The notes under the pieces: model-generated | Seen by the model: the letters and a program-made list of their open reading frames with translations, nothing else | What the model was told of the DNA's origin: nothing | Database searches by the model: none | Part shown: positions 33,987 to 43,144 of the stretch, piece after piece | Numbering within the stretch: the first letter of the stretch is position 1 | Layout: the number at the start of each line of letters is the position of its first letter | Translations under genes and position numbers: made by a program | Assembly: GCA_021286855.1 (NCBI GenBank) | Contig: JAJTBO010000019.1 | Span: 1-64,000, forward strand | Source: Hyphomicrobiales bacterium | GTDB taxonomy: Bacteria; Pseudomonadota; Alphaproteobacteria; Rhizobiales; Ancalomicrobiaceae | Length of the DNA: 64,000 nt | Reading direction: 5' to 3'

Positions 33987-34808
33987 TCACGCCGAAAGGC
34001 CGAGTTCGGCCAGGAATCGGGCGAGCGGCGCGGCCGGCGGCCTCCCCGAGGTGAAGACCGCCCGCCCCGTCCCTGCGTCCGCCGTCGCCGCCGCGCCGAG
34101 CAGCTGCCCCACCCGCCGCGCGATCGCCGGCGCCGGATCGATCCACTCGACCTCCCACGGCGCGAGCCGACGGAATGGGTCGAGCAGGAAGGGATAATGC
34201 GTGCAGGCCAGCACCACCCGATCGGTCCGCCGCGCCCCATGCCGCCGAAAGCACGGCCGGATCTCCGCCAGGACGTCGCCGTCGTCGACCGTCTCCCCCG
34301 CCATGAAGGCCTCGGCGAGCCGGGCGAGACGGGTCGAACCGACCAGCGTCACCTCGAGATGGCTGGCGTAGGTGTCGATCAGGGCGCGCGTATAGTCGCG
34401 CTTCACCGTGCCGGGCGTCGCCAGCACCGAGATCAGGCCGGAGCGGGTCGTCGTCGCCGCCGGCTTGATCGCCGGAACCGTGCCGACGAAGGGGATCGCG
34501 AAACGATGCCTCAGATGCGGCAGCACCAGCGTCGAAGCGGTATTGCAGGCGACGACGAAGAGATCGGGCGCATGGGCGGCGATCAAGTCGTCGGCGAGCC
34601 GCACGATCCGCTCGACCAGCGCCGCCTCCTCCCAATCGCCATAGGGAAATCCGGCGTCGTCGGCGACGTAGATCATGTCGACGTCGCGCCGGCTCGCGCG
34701 AATCTCGCGCGCCACCGAGAGCCCGCCGACGCCGCTGTCGAAGACCAGGATGCGCCGCGCCACGGTCCCCGACCGCTTCGCCGCCTCGCTCGTCTCGCTC
34801 GACGTCAT
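33987..34808 (-). CDS. murI: Glutamate racemase MurI
   Basis: A 273-residue racemase making D-glutamate for peptidoglycan. The two catalytic Cys are Cys88 (VVACNTAS) and Cys202 (LACTHYPF); FDSGVGGLS is the glycine-rich start and FPYG follows near residue 55. The N-terminal 15 residues are not conserved, so the start may be a little further in. It lies downstream of the TrmJ-type gene, separated by that gene's terminator. Confidence 0.94.
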   Translation of the reverse strand: MTSSETSEAAKRSGTVARRILVFDSGVGGLSVAREIRASRRDVDMIYVADDAGFPYGDWEEAALVERIVRLADDLIAAHAPDLFVVACNTASTLVLPHLRHRFAIPFVGTVPAIKPAATTTRSGLISVLATPGTVKRDYTRALIDTYASHLEVTLVGSTRLARLAEAFMAGETVDDGDVLAEIRPCFRRHGARRTDRVVLACTHYPFLLDPFRRLAPWEVEWIDPAPAIARRVGQLLGAAATADAGTGRAVFTSGRPPAAPLARFLAELGLSA

Positions 34809-34964
34809 GGAATCTCCTTCGGCGGCCTTGGCCCGCGCCGCTCCGATCGTTCGACGATGAAGAAGGAGAAGGTGGGGCGCGAGTGCGACGCAGAACCTTC
34901 CATCACCCGGCCCCGTGACGAAAGAATGGCCGAACGTGGTTAAGGCTAAGTTGAGAAATGTTTG

Positions 34965-34997
34965 ACGAAAAATGAAGACGGAAGAAGCACTTCCGTC
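34965..34997 (-). terminator. Terminator of the TrmJ-type gene
   Basis: GACGGAAG and CTTCCGTC form a perfect 8-bp stem; on the minus strand the tail is TTCATTTTTCGTC, which is T-rich. Confidence 0.82.
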
Positions 34998-35008
34998 CCG
35001 TTTTCGGA

Positions 35009-35839
35009 TCACGTCGGCTCGCCGCCCGCCTGCTCGCGCCGTTCCAGCTCCGCCCGCGCCTGATCGAGCCGGGTCGGCCGGCGTTCGAGCGCCGCGATCA
35101 CGCCGCGCAGCGTCCGCACCTCCTGCTCGGAAAGCCGCGCCTTCTGGAAGATCTGGCGCAGGTTGCGCACCATCACCGGCCGTTTCGAGATCGGACGGAA
35201 GAACTCGACCGCATCGAGCGACGCCTCGAGATGCTCGAAGAAGGCGAGAACGTCGGCCTTGGAGGCCTGCGGCGAGCGCTCCTTCTCGGTGAACGGCGTC
35301 CAGGCCGGATCGCCCACCACCTGTCGCCGCCATTCGTAGGCGCAAATGATCACGGCCTGCGCGATGTTGAGCGAGGCGAAGGTCGGATCGACCGGAATGG
35401 TGACGATCCTGTCGGCGAGCCCGACCTCGTCGGAGGTCAGCCCCCATTTCTCGCGCCCGAACAGAATGCCGGTCGCCCTCCCTGCCTCGGCCGCCGTCTT
35501 CAGCGTATGCGCCGCCACCGCCGGGCTCTCCACTTCCTTGGCGATGTCGTGCGGCCGCGCGGTCGTGGCGAAGACCAGTTCGAGATCGCCGATCGCCTCT
35601 TCGACCGTGTCGAAGAGACGCACGTCGTCGATGATCTGATCGCCGCGGCTCGCCGCGGCCCGCGCCTTCTCGTTCGGCCAGCCGTCGCGCGGTTTGACCA
35701 GACGCAACTCCCTCAGTCCGAAATTCGCCATCGCCCGCGCCGCCGCGCCGATGTTCTCGCCCATCTGGGTCTCGACCAGCACGATCACCGGCGGTCGCAT
35801 CGTTTCGACTGCGCCCGCCGCTTCGCCGACGTCGGTCAT
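35009..35839 (-). CDS. trmJ: TrmJ-type SPOUT RNA methyltransferase
   Basis: A 276-residue methyltransferase of the SpoU/TrmJ type, which methylates the ribose of tRNA residue 32 in E. coli. Seen are ENIGAAARAMANFGL, the SAM-knot motifs LFGREKWGLTSDEV and SLNIAQAVIICAYEW, all near the expected positions. ATG 35839 has GGAG 7 nt before it, preferred over the in-frame Met at 35881. A C-terminal helical tail (about 200-276) is family-like. Whether the tRNA position is the same here cannot be seen. Confidence 0.88.
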   Translation of the reverse strand: MTDVGEAAGAVETMRPPVIVLVETQMGENIGAAARAMANFGLRELRLVKPRDGWPNEKARAAASRGDQIIDDVRLFDTVEEAIGDLELVFATTARPHDIAKEVESPAVAAHTLKTAAEAGRATGILFGREKWGLTSDEVGLADRIVTIPVDPTFASLNIAQAVIICAYEWRRQVVGDPAWTPFTEKERSPQASKADVLAFFEHLEASLDAVEFFRPISKRPVMVRNLRQIFQKARLSEQEVRTLRGVIAALERRPTRLDQARAELERREQAGGEPT

Positions 35840-35990
35840 CTCGTCGCTCCATTTCCACCGTACGCTCGACGGGTAGCGCATCGCTCACGCCCTGTCGACG
35901 CCTCCGCCCCCCGGGAAGCGGGTTTCACATCGGTTGACACGAGCCACGTGAACACGGGAAAATTCGCGATCTTCCGTGAGGGAACCGGTA

Positions 35991-37739
35991 ATGGGTGACC
36001 GCGACGTCGCGATCAGAGACGAGCTCGGACGCGTCCTCGCCTCCGACGCCTTCGTCGCGTCGCCGATGCTCGCCGCTTTTCTGCGCTATGTCGTCGAAGA
36101 GACCCTCGCCGGTCGCAGCGACCGCCTCAAGGCCTATACGATCGCCGTCGGCGCGTTGGCGCGCGACGAGCGTTTCGACCCCAACGACAATCCGCTGGTG
36201 CGCGTCCAGGCCCGCCGCCTGCGTCAGGCCCTGGCGAAGCACTACGCGACGGCCGCGAACCCGGACGGGCTGCGCATCGAACTGCCGCTCGGCAGTTACG
36301 TCCCCGTCTTCGTCGACGCCGCCGCCGCACCGCCGTCGCCCGTCGAACCGCTCGACGTCGTCGAAGCGATCGGCGAGGCGCCCGCCCCGGTCGTCGCGGC
36401 GCCCCGTCCGTCGCTCGCCTCGGCGCGCCATCTCGCCGTCGCCGGCCTGGCGATCGGCGTCGTCTTCGTCGGCGCCGTCGCGCTGTGGATCTCCCGCCCC
36501 GCCGCCGTCGTCTCGCCGCCGCCCGTCGCCGAGCGTCCGACCGCCCCACCCCTGCGCCGCGATCTCGACGCCTCCCGCGTCCTGCCGCTGTTGCGCATCG
36601 CCGTCACGGTGCGCAACGAGGCGATGGTCGGGTTCGACGCCGAGATCTACCGCAACCGGCTGGAGGCCTTCGCCCAGCGGTTCGACGACACCATCGTCGT
36701 CACCCGCCGCTCGACCGACTTTCCCAACCCGCCCGGTCAACCGCTCTATCTGTTGAGTCTCTTGATCGCCCGCGAGGGCGCATCGACCAACGCCTATTGG
36801 ACTCTGGTCCATGCCGGCGACGACCGGATCGTCAAATCGGGCGCGCTCGACCTGCAATCGATCGAAGGCGCCGCCGCCGACGCTCTGGAGACGCCGCCCG
36901 ATCTCGCGCTGGTCCGCGATCTCGTGCAACTGCACGGCGCGATCAGCCAGGACGTCGTCGCGCTCCCCGACGTCTCGCCCGAGCTCGACTGTCTCGCTCG
37001 CGCATGGCGGTATTATCTCGAATCGACCGCCCAGAACCATCTCGTCGCCCGCACCTGCCTCGAGGCGACGGTCGCCGACGATCCGCGCCTCGCCCCGGCC
37101 CAGACCATGCTCGGCGCGATGTATATGAGCGAATTTCGCCAGGGCTTCGGCAGGACGACCGACGATTCGATCGATCGCGCCGAGAGCGCCCTGCGCAAGG
37201 CGGTCCAGGTCGCCCCCACCTCGTCCGCGCCCTATCAGACGTGGGAGAACCTTCTTCTGATCAAGGGCGACGTCGAGGCGGCGGCGCTCGCCGGCAAGCG
37301 GGCGGTCGAGCTCAACCCGGAAGACATGAACGCCGTCGGCAACCATGGCTCGGTCCTGGCCCGAAGCGGGCGTTACGAGGAGGCGCTGCCGCTGCTCCGG
37401 CGCGCCGCCGCGAACATGACGACGCCGCCGAAATGGCTCCAGTACTACGCCTTTCTCGCCCTCAACAATCTCGGGCGGGCGGAAGAGGCGGACCGCTACG
37501 TCGCCTTCTTCGAAGGCACCCGCTCCTCGCTCTATCTGACCGCTGTGGCGATCCGCGCCCATCGCCGCGGCGACGCCGCCGGCGCCGCCGACGCCTTCGC
37601 CCGCATCGTCGCCGCCGAGCCCGATTTCGGAACCGACCCCCGCGCCTTCCTGCGCCGGCGCGGCTTCGCCGACGTGGTCGTCGATCGTTTGATGATCGAT
37701 CTCGAGCGCGCCGGCTTCGGCCTCCCTCCTCCCAAATGA
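35991..37739 (+). CDS. Membrane TPR protein with an N-terminal winged-helix-like domain
   Basis: A 582-residue protein. Residues 5-108 form a domain often found in rhizobial cyclase-like or TPR proteins (VRVQARRLRQALAKHY, then LPLGSYVPVF), which resembles a winged helix. A single transmembrane helix lies at about 147-167. The large C-terminal part has TPR-like helices (AVELNPEDMNAVGNHGSVLARSGRYEEAL). It may couple a cytoplasmic DNA-binding or signalling domain to a periplasmic sensor. ATG 35991 follows GAGGGA; an upstream GTG is less suited. Confidence 0.7.
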   Translation: MGDRDVAIRDELGRVLASDAFVASPMLAAFLRYVVEETLAGRSDRLKAYTIAVGALARDERFDPNDNPLVRVQARRLRQALAKHYATAANPDGLRIELPLGSYVPVFVDAAAAPPSPVEPLDVVEAIGEAPAPVVAAPRPSLASARHLAVAGLAIGVVFVGAVALWISRPAAVVSPPPVAERPTAPPLRRDLDASRVLPLLRIAVTVRNEAMVGFDAEIYRNRLEAFAQRFDDTIVVTRRSTDFPNPPGQPLYLLSLLIAREGASTNAYWTLVHAGDDRIVKSGALDLQSIEGAAADALETPPDLALVRDLVQLHGAISQDVVALPDVSPELDCLARAWRYYLESTAQNHLVARTCLEATVADDPRLAPAQTMLGAMYMSEFRQGFGRTTDDSIDRAESALRKAVQVAPTSSAPYQTWENLLLIKGDVEAAALAGKRAVELNPEDMNAVGNHGSVLARSGRYEEALPLLRRAAANMTTPPKWLQYYAFLALNNLGRAEEADRYVAFFEGTRSSLYLTAVAIRAHRRGDAAGAADAFARIVAAEPDFGTDPRAFLRRRGFADVVVDRLMIDLERAGFGLPPPK

Positions 37740-37783
37740 CCGCCGAACCGCCGTCGAGCCGCGAATTTGGCGAATCCGCCGTG

Positions 37784-37833
37784 AAAACGATTTCAAAAAC
37801 GGTTGCGAAACGCCATGAAACGGTGATGAAACG
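37784..37833 (+). repeat. Helically phased AAACG array
   Basis: Five AAACG motifs ending at 37789, 37801, 37812, 37822 and 37833, spaced 12, 11, 10 and 11 bp, mostly preceded by G or A. The array lies just after the TPR gene and about 240 bp before merR. Confidence 0.75.
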
Positions 37834-37943
37834 CTTCCGTTACGGAGGGTTTCACCGCCCCTGGACGCGTTTCGTCGAACCTGCGCGCAACAGTATAAAA
37901 CTGTGTTGTTTCAATATGATATCTTCTACGTATACCGTGACGT

Positions 37944-37975
37944 AAACCGTATCACGCTGCGGAAGAAACGGTATC
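37944..37975. repeat. Direct repeat AAACSGTATC
   Basis: AAACCGTATC (37944-37953) and AAACGGTATC (37966-37975) are spaced 22 bp apart, close to two helical turns, about 100 bp before merR. AAACGGT also occurs within the upstream array. Confidence 0.6.
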
Positions 37976-38071
37976 GATCTTTGATTTCGTTTTCACGTCT
38001 GTCATCTCCTCTGCAACCGAACGCGACGGCCGACGCCCCTGCGGCTCGCATGGCCGATGAGGAGAGAACAC

Positions 38072-38488
38072 GTGTACATGCCCTTCAGCGAACTCGTTCC
38101 CCAAGGCGAAGTCTTCACCGTCGAGGATCGTCCCCATCAGATCGGCGAGCTGGCCGAGAAGTTCGGCGTCACGCTGCGCACCATCCGCTTCTATGAGGAA
38201 CGCGGCCTGATCGCGCCGCGCCGCGTCTCCGCCCGCACCCGCCTCTACGACGTCGCCGACGTCGCCCGTCTGAGCCTGATCGTCGCCTGCCGCCGCCACG
38301 GCCTGTCGGTCGACGCCATCGCCGACCTCCTGGCGCTGCGCGACCGCGAGGGACCGCAGGCCTTCCAGCCGCGCCTCACCGCCGCGCTCGCCGAGCGCCT
38401 CGCGCAGATGAGCGCCGAGATCGCCGAAGCGGAGAAGCTGCGCGGCGAACTGGTCGGCTGGCTCGCCGACCTCGGCCACGACCGCTGA
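38072..38488 (+). CDS. MerR-family regulator
   Basis: A 138-residue MerR-type transcription factor. The helix-turn-helix with wing is QIGELAEKFGVTLRTIRFYEERGLIAPRR, continuing into a dimerisation coiled coil and ending AEAEKLRGELVGWLADLG. There is no obvious Cys cluster for metal. GTG 38072 has GGAG 7 nt upstream; ATG 38078 is the alternative. The upstream region carries repeated motifs that could be its binding sites. Confidence 0.85.
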   Translation: MYMPFSELVPQGEVFTVEDRPHQIGELAEKFGVTLRTIRFYEERGLIAPRRVSARTRLYDVADVARLSLIVACRRHGLSVDAIADLLALRDREGPQAFQPRLTAALAERLAQMSAEIAEAEKLRGELVGWLADLGHDR

Positions 38489-38540
38489 TCTCGCCCCCCG
38501 CCGTCGCCCGCCCCGCGGGCGACCGGCCGTCGCGACCGCC

Positions 38541-40184
38541 TCACAGGTCGAATTTGGTCTGAACGTCGGTCGTCTCGCGCTTCGCCTTCTTGAACACCGA
38601 CGGATCGACCCACGGCACGTGCGGTCGATCGCCGTCGAAGAGATCGGCGATCGTCAGGATCTGGATGCGCGCGAACTTGCCGTGCATCGGGCTCTCGTAG
38701 AAGCCCGCCGCCGTCGCTTCCGTCTTCATCGGTTGGGTCGGTTCCTCGAGCGTCAGGAAGACGCCGATCTTCGCCTTTTCCCGATCGATCGTGGCGATCA
38801 GGTCGCGGATCATGGTGACGCCGACATTGGCGCCCCCCTTGACCGACACGACCGCCTTCTCGGTCGTCTTGCCGTCCGGCTTGAACCAGATGTAGCCGTC
38901 GACGCCGCCGTCCGCGCCCTTCTTGCCGCCCTTGTAGGGCTGCGCCTCGACCATCGACAGCGCCCACAGTTGGAACTGATGCTTGTCGGCCGCCGCCAGC
39001 TCGCGCGCGCCCTCGATGTCCTTCGGCACCCCGAGCACCTCGAAGGCGGCGTAGGGAAAGGCGTCGATCAGCCGCCGCCGGATCAACCCGACGGCGAGAT
39101 GGGTGACGTCGATGCCGATCCACCGCCGCTTCAGCTTCTCCGCCGCATGGACGGTGGTGCCGCAGCCGCAGAACGGATCGAGCACCACGTCGCCCTCGTT
39201 CGACGAGGCCGCGAGGATGCGTTCGAGCAGGGCGAGAGGCTTCTGAGTGGGGTAGCCGAGGCGCTCTTGGGCTTGAGAGTTCAGAGGTGGAATATCATCC
39301 CAAATACTACCAATCGGATCCCCTGCATCATCTTCAACTCGCAACTTTCGACGAGGAGCACCAGTCTTCGTCCACGCTAAATTTCCCTTTTTATCAATTT
39401 CTTCCAACAAATTGCGGCTCACCCGCCAACCGGCCGGTCCAGGAGTAAACCCACCGTACTCGTAAACCAAGTTCGGCCGAGGTCCCATGCTATCAGACCG
39501 AAGAATCGGCCCATCAGCGTAGCGTCCAATTTCATCAACATACGGATATTTTGAAAGAATCTCCTCTTCAGAAAGCTTCCTTCTTATTCTATCTGGTAAA
39601 AATGTATAATCTTCAGATTTAGAATAAAATAATATACTATCAGAAGCAGGGCTGTAACGCCCTATACCATATTGCGATCCCTTGGGATTGCGCGATCGAT
39701 ACCATATAATGTCATTCAGAAAGCCCTCTTTCCCAAACACCGCATCCAATAAGATCTTGAGATAATGGCTCGCCGTCGGATCGCAGTGGAGATAGAGGCT
39801 GCCGGTCGGCTTCAGCACCCGATGCAGCTCGAGGAGCCGAACCGCCATCATGGCGAGATAGGCCATCATGTCGTTCTCGCCGAGGAACGAGCGCATCGCG
39901 GCGAGCATGTTGGCGGCGTCGGAATTGCCCGAGTGGATCACCTCGTCATAGGCGCGCTCCGCCGTCTCGTTCCAATGCCAGGTGTCGTCGAAGGCCTCGA
40001 TCTGCGCCCGGCTCGCCTCGCCGCCCGGCGCCTTGAACAGCACGTTGTAGGTGGCGTTCGAATTGAACGGCGGATCGAGATAGACGAGATCTACGCTCTC
40101 GTCGGCGACGTGCTCGCGCAGCACCTGGAGATTGTCGCCGTAGAAGAGCCGGCTCGCCGCCGCCTTCGTCGTCGCCTTGCTCAT
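38541..40184 (-). CDS. DNA adenine/cytosine methyltransferase fused to a nuclease-like domain
   Basis: A 547-residue amino-methyltransferase. The catalytic DPPF motif (LDPPFNS, residues 36-42) precedes the SAM motif DPFCGCGTT (about 333-341), so it is of the beta order. The C-terminal part has GVDGYIWFK (about 425) and VVSVKGG, which resembles a Mrr-like PD-(D/E)xK nuclease with Ser in place of the usual Gln/Glu. Residues about 140-305, likely the target-recognition region, are encoded by markedly AT-rich DNA (39270-39770), unlike both flanks. A restriction-modification role or a solitary methylase is possible. ATG 40184 was preferred over a longer frame. Confidence 0.8.
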   Translation of the reverse strand: MSKATTKAAASRLFYGDNLQVLREHVADESVDLVYLDPPFNSNATYNVLFKAPGGEASRAQIEAFDDTWHWNETAERAYDEVIHSGNSDAANMLAAMRSFLGENDMMAYLAMMAVRLLELHRVLKPTGSLYLHCDPTASHYLKILLDAVFGKEGFLNDIIWYRSRNPKGSQYGIGRYSPASDSILFYSKSEDYTFLPDRIRRKLSEEEILSKYPYVDEIGRYADGPILRSDSMGPRPNLVYEYGGFTPGPAGWRVSRNLLEEIDKKGNLAWTKTGAPRRKLRVEDDAGDPIGSIWDDIPPLNSQAQERLGYPTQKPLALLERILAASSNEGDVVLDPFCGCGTTVHAAEKLKRRWIGIDVTHLAVGLIRRRLIDAFPYAAFEVLGVPKDIEGARELAAADKHQFQLWALSMVEAQPYKGGKKGADGGVDGYIWFKPDGKTTEKAVVSVKGGANVGVTMIRDLIATIDREKAKIGVFLTLEEPTQPMKTEATAAGFYESPMHGKFARIQILTIADLFDGDRPHVPWVDPSVFKKAKRETTDVQTKFDL

Positions 40185-40423
40185 CCGCCCCCCCGTTGCG
40201 CGTCCGCCGCGCGAGTCGCTCCGCCACACGTCTGCCGGCCGATCCTACAGGGCCCGTCCTACCGGGTCGACCGCTCCGCCGTCGTTCCGCCTCATTCTCC
40301 GAAGGCAAGGGTTGGCGCTGTTCGCGACGGCGTGATATTCACCCCCGCGACAATTGATCGCCCCCGGTGATGACTTCGAACCGACGGTTCGAGGCCGGTG
40401 GGCGCCCAGCGAGGGACGAGGAT

Positions 40424-41644
40424 ATGCGCAAGATCAAGGTGGCGAACCCGGTCGTCGATCTCGACGGCGACGAGATGACCCGGATCATCTGGCAGCTGAT
40501 CAAGGACAAGCTGATCCTCCCCTATCTCGATCTCGAGATCGAATATTACGACCTCTCGGTCGAGAACCGCGACGCCACCGACGATCAGGTGACCGTGGAC
40601 GCCGCCAACGCCATCAAGAAGCACGGCGTCGGCATCAAGTGCGCCACCATCACGCCGGACGAAGCCCGCGTGAAGGAATTCAATCTGAAGCAGATGTGGA
40701 AGTCGCCGAACGGCACCATCCGCAACATCCTCGGCGGCGTGATCTTCCGCGAGCCGATCATCTGCAAGAACGTGCCGCGCCTCGTCCCCGGCTGGACCCA
40801 GCCGATCGTCGTCGGCCGTCACGCCTTCGGCGACCAGTACCGCGCCACCGACTTCAAGTTCCCGACCGCCGGCACGCTGACCATCAAGTTCGTCGGTGAA
40901 GACGGCGCCGTCATCGAGAAGGAAGTGTTCAAGGCCCCCGGCGCCGGCGTCGCCATGGCCATGTACAACCTCGACGAGTCGATCCGCGACTTCGCCCGCG
41001 CTTCGATGATGTACGGCCTGATGCGCAAGTGGCCGGTGTATCTGTCGACCAAGAACACCATCCTCAAGGCCTACGACGGCCGCTTCAAGGACATCTTCGA
41101 GGAGATCTACGACACGGAGTTCGCGGAGCAGTTCAAGGCGCTCGGCATCACCTACGAGCATCGCCTGATCGACGACATGGTCGCCTCGGCGCTGAAGTGG
41201 TCGGGCGGCTACGTCTGGGCCTGTAAGAACTACGACGGCGACGTCCAGTCCGACACGGTCGCTCAGGGCTTCGGCTCGCTCGGCCTGATGACCTCGGTGC
41301 TGCTCACCCCCGACGGCAAGACCGTCGAGGCCGAAGCCGCCCACGGCACCGTCACCCGTCACTATCGCGAGCACCAGAAGGGCAAGGCGACCTCGACCAA
41401 CTCGATCGCCTCGATCTTCGCCTGGACCCGCGGCCTCGCCCATCGCGCCAAGCTCGACGACAACGCCGATCTCGCCAAGTTCGCCACGACCCTCGAGAAG
41501 GTCTGCGTCGACACCGTCGAGGCCGGCTTCATGACCAAGGACCTCGCGCTCCTGGTCGGCGCCGAGCAGAAGTGGCTCTCCACCACCGGCTTCCTCGACA
41601 AGATCGCCGAGAACATGGAGAAGGAGATGGCGACCTGGGCCTGA
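40424..41644 (+). CDS. icd: NADP-dependent isocitrate dehydrogenase
   Basis: A 406-residue enzyme of the citric acid cycle that turns isocitrate into 2-oxoglutarate and CO2. It is of the eukaryote-like homodimer type: [19 protein letters not shown] at the N-terminus, [13 protein letters not shown], and [23 protein letters not shown] precedes the ATG. Divergent from the methyltransferase gene. A strong terminator follows. Confidence 0.97.
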   Translation: MRKIKVANPVVDLDGDEMTRIIWQLIKDKLILPYLDLEIEYYDLSVENRDATDDQVTVDAANAIKKHGVGIKCATITPDEARVKEFNLKQMWKSPNGTIRNILGGVIFREPIICKNVPRLVPGWTQPIVVGRHAFGDQYRATDFKFPTAGTLTIKFVGEDGAVIEKEVFKAPGAGVAMAMYNLDESIRDFARASMMYGLMRKWPVYLSTKNTILKAYDGRFKDIFEEIYDTEFAEQFKALGITYEHRLIDDMVASALKWSGGYVWACKNYDGDVQSDTVAQGFGSLGLMTSVLLTPDGKTVEAEAAHGTVTRHYREHQKGKATSTNSIASIFAWTRGLAHRAKLDDNADLAKFATTLEKVCVDTVEAGFMTKDLALLVGAEQKWLSTTGFLDKIAENMEKEMATWA

Positions 41645-41690
41645 TCGGCCCGTCGCGATCGATTTCCGTCTCCTGAAGAGAGATCATGAA

Positions 41691-41725
41691 AAACGCCCCG
41701 GCGAGCGATCGCCGGGGCGTTTTTC
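41691..41725 (+). terminator. Terminator of icd
   Basis: AACGCCCCGGCGA pairs with TCGCCGGGGCGTT around GCGA, followed by more T; the stem is 13 bp. Confidence 0.95.
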
Positions 41726-41742
41726 GTCTCCCCGCCATTGTT

Positions 41743-42237
41743 TCAACATTCGGCGCCTCGCCGCACCCGCGCCACCCACTCGGCGAGACCCAACCGCCGC
41801 GCCGCCGCGCCCTCCGACGCCCGCGTCTCCTCCGGCCGCATTTCGGCGCCGGCGGCGCCGCCGATCGCCGGTCGCCCTACCGGGCGAGGCTTCGCCGCAC
41901 GCCTCCCTCCGATCGAAAGGATCGGACGCCGAACGCCGCGCGAAGCCCTCCCGCCGACCGAACCGCCGCCCTCGCCGCCGTCGTCGTCGTCGTTCGGCGG
42001 CCCACACCGGCCACCCGCGGCGATGCACTGGAGCATCAGGTCGACGACCGCGGCGACCAGTCCGATCAGATCGGCCCGCGCCCAATCGGCGAGCGAACAC
42101 TCGGCTCCATCACAGACCCCCGCTCGCGACGCCTCGGACAGCGCCCAGGCCACGAAGGCCGCCGCCCCCCCCCTCGCCAAGGCACGGCGAAGCCGCGCCC
42201 AGACGCCATTCCCACCATCCGCCCCACGCATCCCCAT
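41743..42237 (-). CDS. Hypothetical protein with hydrophobic helix
   Basis: A 164-residue protein I do not recognise. A good GGAGGG site lies 7 nt before the ATG. The first half has hydrophobic helices (about 22-40 and 55-75), then comes an acidic Asp/Gly run and a basic low-complexity tail. It lies convergent with icd. Overlapping frames on the plus strand are long too, so its reality rests mainly on the ribosome-binding site. Confidence 0.5.
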   Translation of the reverse strand: MGMRGADGGNGVWARLRRALARGGAAAFVAWALSEASRAGVCDGAECSLADWARADLIGLVAAVVDLMLQCIAAGGRCGPPNDDDDGGEGGGSVGGRASRGVRRPILSIGGRRAAKPRPVGRPAIGGAAGAEMRPEETRASEGAAARRLGLAEWVARVRRGAEC

Positions 42238-42591
42238 AGTCTCGCCCTCCGTCCATCGGAACCCTCGGCAATGTCTTTAGGATATTGTTAACCGATAATC
42301 TTAGCAACACGCCGGCAGTTGTGCGTCGGTTGTATAATTTTTTTCGCCCCAATGGACGCCGATCCGATGACCAAATTTTCTTTTTATATGTGTTTTTTCA
42401 ATATGCTTCTTGGGTCTCCCGAAAAATTGAACGTCAATCTTCGTTCGTCGATCACGCCACAATTTGTCGTTCCGTTGTTACTAACATGCACTCCAAAACA
42501 GGTCGAACAGGAAAAGAGCGCTATAGGTTCGGCTTGAAGTTTACGAATTGTTAGGATAGCTTTTTTCAACGTTGTCAACGTTGGTGCCGAT
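42238..42591. promoter_or_regulatory. AT-rich intergenic region
   Basis: A 354-bp gap with strikingly low GC for this genome (42270-42590) and no convincing gene; short frames inside have no ribosome-binding site or family match. It ends in two palindromes just before the next gene. Confidence 0.55.
42567..42583. promoter_or_regulatory. Twin CAACGTTG palindromes
   Basis: Two 8-bp palindromes CAACGTTG separated by one base, 8 bp before the start of the following gene. They lie where an operator blocking translation or promoter activity would be expected. Confidence 0.55.
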
Positions 42592-43056
42592 ATGTCCGAG
42601 TTCGCGCACGATCCTCGTTCCAGCAAGTCGCCTCCGGGCGGAGGCTTGGACCGTATCTACGAAGAGTTGGCCGGCGCGCTGGAGCGCGCCGCTTTTCTCT
42701 ATGGCAACGCCGCCTTCTTCGACCTCGAGCGCGCTCGACAACTCCGGCGCGCCTTCGACGCAGCCGTCGCCAAATCCGAAGGCTTCGTCCGCTCCAGCGA
42801 AGAAGCCACGCAGGCGCAGGCCGCCGCCGGCCCAAATCGCGCGCAACGCATCGAGGCGGAGATCGTCGACTTCATCGAGCAGATGCGGAAGCCCGTCACC
42901 ATCGACGAGGTGCTGGAGCATCTGAACGGCTGTTCGCTCGGCGAACCCCGCGCCAGCCTGATCACCCGGATGAGCCGCATGGCGGCAGCCGGCAAGCTCG
43001 TCCGCTCGGGGCGCGGCTATTATGAGCTCGGCATCGATCCGAGCGACGCCGACTGA
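42592..43056 (+). CDS. Hypothetical protein with winged-helix-like end
   Basis: A 154-residue protein I do not recognise. The N-terminal half is helical (about 18-75). The C-terminal half (about 85-145, QRIEAEIVDFIEQMRKP, then ITRMSRMAAAGKLVRSGRGYYEL) reads like a winged helix and could bind DNA. The two CAACGTTG palindromes just upstream suggest self-regulation. It ends 88 bp before the CorA-like gene start. Confidence 0.65.
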   Translation: MSEFAHDPRSSKSPPGGGLDRIYEELAGALERAAFLYGNAAFFDLERARQLRRAFDAAVAKSEGFVRSSEEATQAQAAAGPNRAQRIEAEIVDFIEQMRKPVTIDEVLEHLNGCSLGEPRASLITRMSRMAAAGKLVRSGRGYYELGIDPSDAD

Positions 43057-43144
43057 CGGATTTTCTCTGCCTTTCGAGGGGCTTGCGGACCACGCGCGGA
43101 CGAAGCACTCTCCTCGGGAAATGACGTCCCGGGGGGAGACGAGC

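Larger units (their letters stand above)
37740..38071. promoter_or_regulatory. AT-richer region upstream of merR with repeated motifs
   Basis: A 332-bp gap richer in A and T than its surroundings. It contains five phased AAACG motifs (37784-37833), an inverted repeat ACAGT-ATAAA-ACTGT near 37889-37903, and two direct repeats of AAACSGTATC. No gene is supported. Confidence 0.6.

Noticed and set aside
34940..34954. Second CtrA-like site (TTAA-N7-TTGA) before murI
   Set aside because: One half-site carries a mismatch and it lies next to a terminator; chance occurrence is likely, so it was not listed as a feature.
37784..37833. CRISPR-like array
   Set aside because: The repeats are 5 bp at 10-12-bp spacing, far too short and close for CRISPR.
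42285..42554. Short open frames in the AT-rich gap before the winged-helix gene
   Set aside because: No ribosome-binding site, no recognisable family, and two overlapping alternative frames of similar length.
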